Assembly (NCBI GenBank): GCA_049609225.1
Contig: JBMYYH010000054.1
Location: forward strand, 1 to 19,206
Length of the DNA: 19,206 bases
Direction: 5' to 3'
DNA from: GCA-2746235 sp049609225
Lineage (GTDB): Bacteria; Planctomycetota; UBA1135
The notes beneath the pieces were generated by a model, which searched no databases, was not told the DNA's origin, and worked only from the letters and a program-made list of their open reading frames with translations. Shown here piece by piece: positions 1 to 6,159 of this stretch (position 1 is its first letter; each line of letters begins with the position of its first letter). A program made the translations under genes and the position numbers.

Positions 1-56
1 CGGACGACCTCGGCACGGTCGGCATCGGACTGGAGGTCAAGCACAGGTTCTGGCAC
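1..56 (-). CDS. Possible start of a reverse-strand gene cut by the window edge, perhaps Sua5/YrdC-like
   Basis: On the minus strand a GTG at 56-54 opens a frame that runs off the left edge and begins MPEPVLDLQSDADRAEVV. The codons look natural for this genome. The opening resembles the N-terminus of Sua5/YrdC/TsaC threonylcarbamoyl-AMP synthases, which often have a D..DRAEVV segment shortly before the conserved PTETVYGL stretch, but that diagnostic motif would lie outside the window. No clear ribosome binding site precedes the GTG. The gene would be divergent from the kinase at 80. A forward-strand alternative also exists: a plus-strand frame open from base 3 to a TAG at 98-100 could be the tail of an upstream gene overlapping the kinase start. 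I favour the minus-strand reading only weakly. Confidence 0.25.
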   Translation of the reverse strand, partial: MPEPVLDLQSDADRAEVV

Positions 57-79
57 AGAGGGATTCGGGGAGCGGAGGG

Positions 80-853
80 GTGTCCAGCGAAGTTATCCTA
101 GGCGCGCGTCACTCCCGACAAGCTCCGATGCCCAACGAACAACCCCTGCGCGCCCCAGCCGTCGATCCGCAGACTCTTGCGCGACTCGCCGGTGGCTTGG
201 CCCATGAGTTGAAGAATCCGCTGAGCACCATCAGCCTGCATTTGGCCCTGATGGAGGAGGATTGGATGCCCGAGGATGGGGTGAAGGCGCGGCGCACGGT
301 CAAGACGGTGCAGACTTTGAAGTCGGAAGTCGCCCGTTTGAATGGCATCCTCGAGGATTTCCTGCGTTTCGCCCGCACCGACAACCTCGATGCCGCGCCG
401 AAAGCCTTGAATGCCGAAATCGAGCAGGTGGTGCGTTTCGCGTCGCCAGAGATCGAACGTTTGGGCATTCAGGTGAAGACCTTCCTCGATCTGGAGCTGC
501 CAGAAGTTCTGCTCGATGCCGGTCGGTTCCGCCAAGCCCTGTTGAATCTGATGATCAACGCGCGACAGGCGATGGAACCGCGTGGTCATGGAACCCTCAC
601 GCTCATCACCCGACGCGAAGGACCTCAAATCGTGGTCGAAGTGGTGGATGATGGTCCAGGCATGGACGCCGAGACCTTGAAGCAGTGTTTCCAGGTCTAC
701 TACTCCACCAAGAAAGAAGGTTCTGGCCTCGGCATGGCCACTGTCCGACGCATCGTCGAAGCCCACGGCGGAGTCTTGGAAGTGGAGAGTTCGCCGGGCA
801 ATGGCACTCGCGTGCGCATGACCTTCCCGTTGCAGGAGAATCCCCTTGGCTGA
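80..853 (+). CDS. NtrB-type sensor histidine kinase without a sensor domain
   Basis: This 257-residue cytoplasmic histidine kinase should autophosphorylate and pass the phosphate to the response regulator encoded next. The HisKA H-box GGLAHELKNPLSTISL has its phospho-accepting His at residue 42. The HATPase domain carries an N-box with N160 in NLMINARQAM, a G1 box DDGPGMD at 190-196 and a G2 box GSGLGMA at 214-220. There is no transmembrane segment and no PAS or GAF domain, only about 35 residues before the H-box, so the input signal must come through a partner protein or the kinase core. The GTG at 80 is preceded by GGGGAG at 67-72, a good spacing. Met17 (ATG at 128) is an alternative start without a visible ribosome binding site. 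The frame is also open upstream to the window edge. The gene overlaps the regulator by 8 bases. The H-box style is typical of planctomycete NtrB-like kinases, from memory. Confidence 0.9.
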   Translation: MSSEVILGARHSRQAPMPNEQPLRAPAVDPQTLARLAGGLAHELKNPLSTISLHLALMEEDWMPEDGVKARRTVKTVQTLKSEVARLNGILEDFLRFARTDNLDAAPKALNAEIEQVVRFASPEIERLGIQVKTFLDLELPEVLLDAGRFRQALLNLMINARQAMEPRGHGTLTLITRREGPQIVVEVVDDGPGMDAETLKQCFQVYYSTKKEGSGLGMATVRRIVEAHGGVLEVESSPGNGTRVRMTFPLQENPLG

Positions 854-2324
854 GAAACGTCTGCTGGTAGTCGACGACGACCGCAACCACGCCGAAGCCA
901 TGCAGATGGCCTTGGAACGGGATGGTTATCTGGTCGAGATTGCCGACCACTACCAGGCCGCCATGGATCGTTTGATGATCCGTGAGTTTGATGTGGTCTT
1001 GACCGACCTCATGCTGGGCGATGGCAATGGATTGGATCTGTTGCGCAATATCCGCGAACGTCGCCCCGACATGTCGGTGTTCCTGATCACCGGTTATGGC
1101 TCGGTGGAGACCGCGGTACAGGCCATGCAGGAAGGTGCGGCCGATTACCTCACCAAGCCGGTCAATCTTGCCGAGTTGCGCACGCGGGTCGAACGGGAAC
1201 TCGAACATCAGAGTCTTGCGGAAGACAACCGCGAACTGCGCAAAGCCCTCAACCGACGTTTCGGCTTGGAAGGCATGGTCGGCAATGCGCCGCCGATGGA
1301 GCGGGTCTTTGATCTGGTACGTCAGGCCGGCCCGACCGATGCGACGGTGTTGGTGTTGGGAGAATCCGGCACCGGCAAGGAGTTAATCGCGCGCGCACTG
1401 CATCGTCTCTCGCAGCGCTCCAAACGTCGATTCGTGGCGGTGAACTGCGCTGCCCTGACCGAGAGTTTGATTGAGAGTGAACTCTTTGGTCACGTCAAAG
1501 GTGCCTTCACCGGCGCCGACGCCAACAAGGAAGGCAAGTTCGCTTTCGCCGATGGCGGCACCCTGTTCCTCGATGAGATTGGGGACATGCCGTTGAGCAC
1601 GCAGGCCAAACTGTTGCGCGTGTTGGAGAACCGAGAGGTCGTGCCGGTCGGCGCGAATGATGCGCGTCCGATTGACGTGCGCATCGTGGCGGCGACCAAT
1701 CGCGACTTGCAACAACGCGTCGCGGCGGGGGAGTTCCGCGAAGACCTGTTCTACCGCCTGGCAGTCGTGGCGGTGGAGATGCCGCTGCTGCGGGAGCGTC
1801 TGGAAGACATCCCACTGTTACTGGATCACTTTCTTCATGAGTTCGCCGAACGTCATCAGAAGCAAGTGCAGACGGTGAGCGAAGATGTGCTGCGCACTTT
1901 CCGCGCGCATCCGTGGCCGGGCAATGTGCGAGAGCTTCGCAATGCCGTCGAGACCATGGTGGTGCTCGACGCTGATGGTGTGTTGGGGGTGGATGATTTG
2001 CCGATTGCTCTACGGGACTTGTTTGCCAAGATTCCCGCGGTCGAGGTGGCCGAGCCTTCGGAGGCCTCTGAGACACCGGCACCCACTGCGGAAGCTACTC
2101 CGGCTGCAGCGAGCCCCGCCAGCAGTGCCGTTCCTGCCCCTGAGCCTGGCATTCCCTACCCACCGGTCGGTAAGAGCCTGCCGGAGGTCGAAAAGGACAT
2201 GATTTTGGCCACTCTGGCCTCACTCGAGGGCAACCGCCAGAAGGCGGCGAAGCAGCTTGGCATCGGCGAACGCACGCTTTACCGCAAGCTGAAGGGATAC
2301 GAGAGCGAAGATTCGGATTCCTGA
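846..2324 (+). CDS. NtrC-family sigma-54-dependent response regulator
   Basis: This 492-residue protein has the complete three-part NtrC layout. The receiver domain (about 1-120) has the acidic pair D10/D11, phospho-acceptor D54, T82 and K104. The AAA+ domain (about 145-380) has Walker A GESGTGK at 172-178, the sigma-54-contacting loop GAFTGA at 219-224, a Walker B-type stretch GGTLFLDEIGD and the sensor stretch VRIVAATNRDL. A Pro/Ala-rich linker follows, then a Fis-type helix-turn-helix at the C-terminus (NRQKAAKQLGIGERTLYRKL). The intact GAFTGA means it should activate RNA polymerase carrying sigma-54. The start is TTG at 846, supported by AGGAGA at 834-839 with a 6-base spacing and by alignment of the receiver N-terminus. 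The TTG lies inside the kinase gene, so the pair is translationally coupled. Candidate targets are the sigma-54-like elements at 2359 and 4460. Confidence 0.95.
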   Translation: MAEKRLLVVDDDRNHAEAMQMALERDGYLVEIADHYQAAMDRLMIREFDVVLTDLMLGDGNGLDLLRNIRERRPDMSVFLITGYGSVETAVQAMQEGAADYLTKPVNLAELRTRVERELEHQSLAEDNRELRKALNRRFGLEGMVGNAPPMERVFDLVRQAGPTDATVLVLGESGTGKELIARALHRLSQRSKRRFVAVNCAALTESLIESELFGHVKGAFTGADANKEGKFAFADGGTLFLDEIGDMPLSTQAKLLRVLENREVVPVGANDARPIDVRIVAATNRDLQQRVAAGEFREDLFYRLAVVAVEMPLLRERLEDIPLLLDHFLHEFAERHQKQVQTVSEDVLRTFRAHPWPGNVRELRNAVETMVVLDADGVLGVDDLPIALRDLFAKIPAVEVAEPSEASETPAPTAEATPAAASPASSAVPAPEPGIPYPPVGKSLPEVEKDMILATLASLEGNRQKAAKQLGIGERTLYRKLKGYESEDSDS

Positions 2325-2333
2325 GCCTGGCAT

Positions 2334-2352
2334 CCCTGCCAATTCGGCAGGG
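2334..2352. promoter_or_regulatory. Perfect inverted repeat after ntrC, before the dnaK promoter
   Basis: CCCTGCC (2334-2340), a 5-base spacer AATTC and GGCAGGG (2346-2352) form a perfect 7-bp inverted repeat. It begins 10 bases after the ntrC stop codon and ends 7 bases before the sigma-54-like element. No T-run follows, so it is at best a weak terminator for the ntrBC transcript. It may instead be a protein-binding site close to the dnaK promoter. It is not a CIRCE element, which has TTAGCACTC arms and a 9-base spacer. Confidence 0.45.
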
Positions 2353-2358
2353 CGTCGC

Positions 2359-2374
2359 TGGCACAGCAGTTGCC
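2359..2374 (+). promoter_or_regulatory. Sigma-54 (RpoN) type -24/-12 promoter of dnaK
   Basis: The string TGGCACAGCAGTTGCC at 2359-2374 matches the sigma-54 consensus TGGCACG-N4-TTGCW at all strongly conserved positions. GG (2360-2361) and GC (2372-2373) are separated by exactly 10 bases; the only departures are A for G after TGGCAC and C for the final W. The predicted transcription start is near A2385, leaving a 24-base leader before the dnaK ATG at 2409. The gene just upstream encodes an NtrC-family activator with GAFTGA, which makes a functional sigma-54 promoter more likely. It was identified by eye only, with no matrix score. Confidence 0.7.
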
Positions 2375-2384
2375 CATTTGCAGC

Positions 2385-2398
2385 AGGGTTATCACCCT
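2385..2398 (+). promoter_or_regulatory. Hairpin at the predicted 5' end of the dnaK mRNA
   Basis: AGGGT (2385-2389), loop TATC and ACCCT (2394-2398) form a perfect 5-bp stem that begins at the base predicted as +1 from the sigma-54 element. It takes up most of the 24-base leader. The AGGG in its left arm is the only Shine-Dalgarno-like sequence before the dnaK ATG, although at about 20 bases it is too far for normal spacing. It might protect the 5' end or influence translation. The stem is short and its stability is not calculated. Confidence 0.4.
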
Positions 2399-2408
2399 CA
2401 CTGTAGAA

Positions 2409-4313
2409 ATGGCAAAAATCATCGGAATCGACTTGGGCACGACCAACTCCGTCGTGTCGGTACTGGAAGGCGGAGAGACCAAGGTCATCCCCAACAAAGA
2501 GGGTGGTCGGACCACCCCGTCCGTCGTGGCGTTTCAGGACAATGGCCAGCGTCTGGTCGGTGGTCCTGCTAAGCGTCAGGCTGTGACCAACCCCACACGC
2601 ACGATCTTCTCGATCAAGCGCTTCATGGGGCGTCGTCACGAGGAAGTGGCCGAAGACGAGAAGATGGTCCCTTACGAGGTCGTCGGCAAGGCCAGCGAGA
2701 TCGTCAAGGTGAAGGTCGCCGATAAGGAGTACTCCGCACCGGAGATCAGCTCCTACATCCTCGGCTATCTGAAGGAATGCGCCGAAGACTACCTCGGAGA
2801 CAAGGTCACCAAGGCTGTGGTCACGGTGCCTGCTTACTTCAACGACTCGCAGCGTCAGGCAACGAAGGATGCCGGCAAGATCGCGGGCCTTGAGGTCGAG
2901 CGCATCATCAACGAGCCGACCGCCGCAGCGATTGCTTTCGGCATGGACAAGAAGAAGTCCGGCAAGATCGCCGTCTTCGACCTTGGTGGCGGTACTTTCG
3001 ACATCTCCATCCTCGACATCGGTGATGGCGTCTTTGAGGTGCTGAGCACTTCGGGCGACACCCAGCTCGGTGGTGATGACTTCGATGAGATCCTCATTCG
3101 TTGGGTCGCCGATGAGTTCAAGAAAGAGAACGGCATCGACCTGCGTGAAGACAAGATGGCGCTGCAGCGTCTGAAGGAGGCCTGCGAAAAGGCCAAGTGC
3201 GAGTTGAGCTCGGGTTCCGAAACTCAGATCAACCTGCCCTTCATCACCGCAGATGCTTCCGGTCCCAAGCACTTGATGCTGAACCTGACCCGCGCCAAGT
3301 TCGAGAGCCTCTGCGCCGACCTGTTCGAGCGCTGCAAGGTTCCTTGTAAGCAAGCTCTGAGCGATGCAGGCGTCAAGCCGACCGAGATCGGCGAAGTCCT
3401 GCTCGTCGGTGGTTCGACCCGCATCCCGAAGGTGCAAGACATCGTCCAGGAAGTGTTCCAGCAGGAGCCGAACCGCAGCATGAACCCCGATGAGGTGGTC
3501 GCCATGGGCGCATCCATCCAAGGTGGTGTGCTCGCCGGTGATGTCGAAGATCTGGTGCTGTTGGATGTCACCCCGCTGAGCCTTGGTATCGAGACCATGG
3601 GCAGCGTGATGACCACCCTCATCGAGCGCAACACCACCATCCCGACCACTAAGAAGGAGGTCTTCTCCACGGCTGCCGATAACCAGCCGAAGGTTGAGGT
3701 TCACGTGCTGCAGGGCGAGCGTCCGATGGCTGCGGATAACCGCACCCTCGACCGCTTCACCTTGGATGGCATTCCGCCGGCACCACGCGGTGTCCCGCAG
3801 ATCGAGGTCGAGTTCGACATCGACACCAACGGCATCTTGCACGTGCACGCCATCGATAAGGCGACCGGCAAGGAGCACAAGGTGCGCATCGAGCAGTCCA
3901 GTGGCATCTCGGAGGAAGACATCCAGCGTATGCAGGACGATGCCGAGAAGTTCAAGGAGCAGGATGAAGCCGCCAAGGAAATCGTCGAGAAGCGCAACGT
4001 CGCGGATCAGACGGTATGGCAGGCGCAGAAGCTCATGAAGGAGCAGGGCGAGAAGCTCGACGCCAACGAGAAGGAAGATGTCGAGGCCAAGATTGCCGAC
4101 CTCGAGGAGGCACTCAAAGGCGAAGACATGGACCTGATCGACCAGAAGGTCGAAGCGCTCAACGCCTCCTTGCAGGCCGTCGCGCAGAAGCTCTACGCGG
4201 AAGATGGTGATGGAGCAGGTGCCGGTGCCGCCGGTGGTCCTGGTCCGGAAGCTGCCCAGGAAGAGTCCGGCAACGACGATGTCGTCGACGCCGACTTCGA
4301 GGTCAAGAACTAG
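2409..4313 (+). CDS. dnaK: Molecular chaperone DnaK (Hsp70)
   Basis: This 634-residue ATP-dependent chaperone binds unfolded peptides with DnaJ and GrpE partners, neither of which is encoded here. The ATPase domain opens with KIIGIDLGTTNSVV and contains the phosphate motif DLGGGTFDIS and the adenosine motif VGGSTRIP. The substrate-binding domain follows from about residue 390 (LLDVTPLSLGIETMG), then a helical lid, a Gly/Ala-rich linker and the acidic tail DDVVDADFEVKN typical of bacterial DnaK. I chose the ATG at 2409 because MAKIIGIDLGTTNS is the family start; a TTG at 2370 would add 13 unrelated residues and lies inside the predicted promoter. No good ribosome binding site is visible. The gene stands alone between its own promoter and terminator. 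A sigma-54 promoter is an unusual choice, since dnaK is more often under sigma-32 or HrcA/CIRCE control. Confidence 0.98.
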   Translation: MAKIIGIDLGTTNSVVSVLEGGETKVIPNKEGGRTTPSVVAFQDNGQRLVGGPAKRQAVTNPTRTIFSIKRFMGRRHEEVAEDEKMVPYEVVGKASEIVKVKVADKEYSAPEISSYILGYLKECAEDYLGDKVTKAVVTVPAYFNDSQRQATKDAGKIAGLEVERIINEPTAAAIAFGMDKKKSGKIAVFDLGGGTFDISILDIGDGVFEVLSTSGDTQLGGDDFDEILIRWVADEFKKENGIDLREDKMALQRLKEACEKAKCELSSGSETQINLPFITADASGPKHLMLNLTRAKFESLCADLFERCKVPCKQALSDAGVKPTEIGEVLLVGGSTRIPKVQDIVQEVFQQEPNRSMNPDEVVAMGASIQGGVLAGDVEDLVLLDVTPLSLGIETMGSVMTTLIERNTTIPTTKKEVFSTAADNQPKVEVHVLQGERPMAADNRTLDRFTLDGIPPAPRGVPQIEVEFDIDTNGILHVHAIDKATGKEHKVRIEQSSGISEEDIQRMQDDAEKFKEQDEAAKEIVEKRNVADQTVWQAQKLMKEQGEKLDANEKEDVEAKIADLEEALKGEDMDLIDQKVEALNASLQAVAQKLYAEDGDGAGAGAAGGPGPEAAQEESGNDDVVDADFEVKN

Positions 4314-4325
4314 ACCGCCCATCCT

Positions 4326-4380
4326 GCGGGGATCACCCTGCTAAAAGCCCTCCGGAGCCCTGCTCCGGGGGGCTTTTCTC
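4326..4380 (+). terminator. Intrinsic terminator of dnaK, with a preceding hairpin
   Basis: AAAAGCCC (from 4343) and GGGCTTTT (ending 4377) flank CCGGAG and CTCCGG in a long GC-rich stem around a short loop, ending in a TTTT run followed by CTC. This is a clear Rho-independent terminator about 30 bases after the dnaK stop. The A-run before the stem could let it work in both directions. Just upstream, GCGGGG-ATCA-CCCTGC at 4326-4341 can form a separate 6-bp hairpin with one G-T pair. Confidence 0.9.
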
Positions 4381-4388
4381 ATGAACGA

Positions 4389-4421
4389 GCACCGGGTGCG
4401 GAAGCGCACGAAGGATGTGCG
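4389..4421. repeat. Two adjacent small inverted repeats upstream of the ABC operon
   Basis: GCACC-G-GGTGC at 4389-4399 is a perfect palindrome with a one-base centre. CGCAC (4405-4409), a 7-base spacer and GTGCG (4417-4421) form a second perfect repeat. They lie 40 to 70 bases upstream of the sigma-54-like element at 4460, near where activator sites can occur. Apart from the dnaK terminator and the promoter-like element at 4460-4475, I see nothing else in the 176-base gap 4314-4489. Confidence 0.3.
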
Positions 4422-4459
4422 TCTGGGAAAGGCGGTAGGGCGCGCGTAACCTATTGCCT

Positions 4460-4475
4460 CGGCATCGTTTTTGCA
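4460..4475 (+). promoter_or_regulatory. Sigma-54-like -24/-12 element before the ABC/Gldg operon
   Basis: CGGCATCGTTTTTGCA at 4460-4475 has GG (4461-4462) and GC (4473-4474) exactly 10 bases apart and a full TTGCA -12 box. It departs from TGGCACG at three positions: first T to C, sixth C to T and seventh G to C. The predicted start would be near 4486, only four bases before the ATG at 4490. The mRNA would be almost leaderless, which fits the absence of a ribosome binding site but is also a reason for caution. A sigma-70-type alternative is not evident. Confidence 0.45.
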
Positions 4476-4489
4476 GAACAACGCGACGC

Positions 4490-5419
4490 ATGATTCGCAC
4501 TCAGAAGCTCACCAAAAAGTACGGCGACCACCTCGCGTTGGCCGACTTGGACCTGGAGGTCTCTCCAGGGGAGATTCTTGGTTTTCTGGGGCCGAATGGT
4601 GCTGGAAAGAGCACCACCTTGCGTCTGTTGAGTGGCTATCTGCCGCCCACTTCCGGTAGCTGCAGCATCGCTGGGTTGGACCTGACCAAGGATTCCTTGG
4701 CCGCGCGTCAGAAGACGGGATACTTGCCGGAGAACTTCGTCGCGCCGTATGAGATGCGGGTGAAGGAGTATCTGCTGTTTCGCGCGCGCCTGAAAGGGCT
4801 GGGGCGGAAGGAGGCGAAGGCGTCGATGGAACGAATCATTGGACGCCTGGGTTTGGAGCCGCGGTTGCGTCAGCCGTTCTCAGCCTTGTCGAAGGGATTC
4901 CGTCAGCGCGTAGGGCTTGCCGATGCATTGCTTGCGGATCCACCGGCTTTGCTTTTGGATGAACCCTTCTCGGGTTTGGATCCGCTGCAGCGTCAGGAGT
5001 TTCGCGAGATCCTGGTGGGCTTGGCGGGGCAGGGGAAGGCCATCCTGTTCAGTAGCCATGTGTTGCCGGAAGTGGAGGAGATTGCCACACGGGTGCAGAT
5101 CCTCCATTTGGGGCATTCCCGCGCCGTCGGCACGATGAAGGAACTGCAACAGCACCTGCAACGGGAAGCATCCTTGCTCTTGCGTCTGCAGGAACAGAGC
5201 GATGCAGAGGCCTTGTTGCAAGCCGGTGCCACACAGTTCCACTACCGCCTCGAGGTGTTGGCGCCGGATCGGTATCTGCTGCACATGGAGGATCCCGAGG
5301 CCCGTCCTGCCTTGTTCCGTTGGGTTGGCACCCAAGGTCTGGATGTGCTGGAGTTCCGCGAGGTGCGCCCCGACTTGGATCAGCTGTTCCGTTCCTTGGT
5401 CGAGGAGGATTCCGCATGA
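4490..5419 (+). CDS. ABC transporter ATP-binding protein, GldA-like
   Basis: This 309-residue ATPase is the energy-coupling subunit of an ABC-2 type transporter whose membrane and auxiliary subunits follow in the operon. Walker A is GPNGAGKST at 34-42. The signature motif is LSKGFRQRVGLADAL (LSKG instead of LSGG, common in the GldA/NatA-like branch), followed by Walker B ALLLDEPFSGLDP and the switch histidine in SSHVL. A C-terminal extension of about 90 residues is also usual in this branch. I chose the ATG at 4490 (MIRTQKLTKKYG), where family homology begins; a longer frame from 4454 adds 12 unrelated residues. No clear ribosome binding site is visible. The stop overlaps the permease start in ATGA. 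The substrate is unknown. The gliding name reflects homology with Bacteroidetes GldA and does not show that the organism glides. Confidence 0.93.
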   Translation: MIRTQKLTKKYGDHLALADLDLEVSPGEILGFLGPNGAGKSTTLRLLSGYLPPTSGSCSIAGLDLTKDSLAARQKTGYLPENFVAPYEMRVKEYLLFRARLKGLGRKEAKASMERIIGRLGLEPRLRQPFSALSKGFRQRVGLADALLADPPALLLDEPFSGLDPLQRQEFREILVGLAGQGKAILFSSHVLPEVEEIATRVQILHLGHSRAVGTMKELQQHLQREASLLLRLQEQSDAEALLQAGATQFHYRLEVLAPDRYLLHMEDPEARPALFRWVGTQGLDVLEFREVRPDLDQLFRSLVEEDSA

Positions 5420-6159
5420 ATGCCTTCCTTGCGCTGTGGAGGAGGGAGGTCTTCTCCCTGCTGGTTTCGCCATTCGTCTTCCTGCTCCTGGGTTTCTGGT
5501 TCCTGCTCAACGGCTTGATGTTCCGCATCACACTGGATACCCAAGCAGTGCAGAACGACCTCGGCCTTCTGCCGCCTTACCTGTTCGGCAGTGGACTGCT
5601 GGTTTGGTTATTGTTGCCGGCCTTCCCACCGCTGTTGTGCATTCGCTTGTTCGCTGAGGAACATCGCGTCGGCACTCTGGAACCGCTACTCACCGCACCC
5701 ATTCGTGATATCGCGGTGGTCCTGGCCAAGTACCTCGCGGCTTGTGTGTTCTTCCTGTTGTTCTGGGGCGGCATCCTGCTCTTATTCTTCCTGCTTGCAT
5801 GGCACGACGCCCCGATGGATTGGGCGCGCATCCTGGGCGGCATGCTCGGCGCGATGCTGGTCAGTTTCCTATTCCTCGCAACCGGCCTTTGGGCCAGTTC
5901 CTGGGGCGGCAATCTGGTTTTGGCTGCAGGAGGCGGTGCGGCATTGAACTACTTCTTGTTGTTCGTGCCCGCCTTATTCGAAATGCATGAAGGGGGCCTC
6001 GGTGCTGCCGCGCGTTTGGCGCATCTACCGAACTTCCTCGACCGCGGATTCGCCGCCGGCTTATTGGACAGTTATGCCCTGGTCTACCTCTTGGGCATGT
6101 CCGCTCTGTTCCTGTTCCTCACTTGGATTCGCCTCGTCTCCAGGAGGTGGGTGCCATGA
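5416..6159 (+). CDS. ABC-2 type transporter permease, GldF-like
   Basis: This 247-residue inner-membrane protein has about six hydrophobic segments, for example VFSLLVSPFVFLLLGFWFLL near the N-terminus and LVYLLGMSALFLFLTWI near the C-terminus. The motif FAEEHRVGTLEPLLTAPI after the second segment is characteristic of ABC-2 permeases of the GldF/NosY kind. It should form the membrane channel for the ATPase encoded just before it. The ATG at 5416 overlaps the upstream stop (ATGA) and has GAGGAGG at about 5402-5408 as ribosome binding site. A longer frame from 5320 lies inside the ATPase gene and is rejected. The stop overlaps the next start in another ATGA, so production of the subunits is coupled. 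Confidence 0.92.
   Translation: MNAFLALWRREVFSLLVSPFVFLLLGFWFLLNGLMFRITLDTQAVQNDLGLLPPYLFGSGLLVWLLLPAFPPLLCIRLFAEEHRVGTLEPLLTAPIRDIAVVLAKYLAACVFFLLFWGGILLLFFLLAWHDAPMDWARILGGMLGAMLVSFLFLATGLWASSWGGNLVLAAGGGAALNYFLLFVPALFEMHEGGLGAAARLAHLPNFLDRGFAAGLLDSYALVYLLGMSALFLFLTWIRLVSRRWVP

Noticed and set aside
2325..2408. CIRCE element for HrcA control of dnaK
   Set aside because: No TTAGCACTC-N9-GAGTGCTAA or close variant is present; the inverted repeat here has a different sequence and spacing.
2220..4322. A 700-residue open frame on the minus strand opposite dnaK
   Set aside because: Long antisense frames opposite dnaK are a well-known artefact of its codon pattern and have been misannotated as NAD-specific glutamate dehydrogenase-like proteins. 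The plus-strand protein is unmistakably DnaK.
4454..4489. Upstream extension of the ABC ATPase to 4454
   Set aside because: The 12 extra residues show no family similarity, and the conserved start MIRTQKLTKKYG is at 4490.
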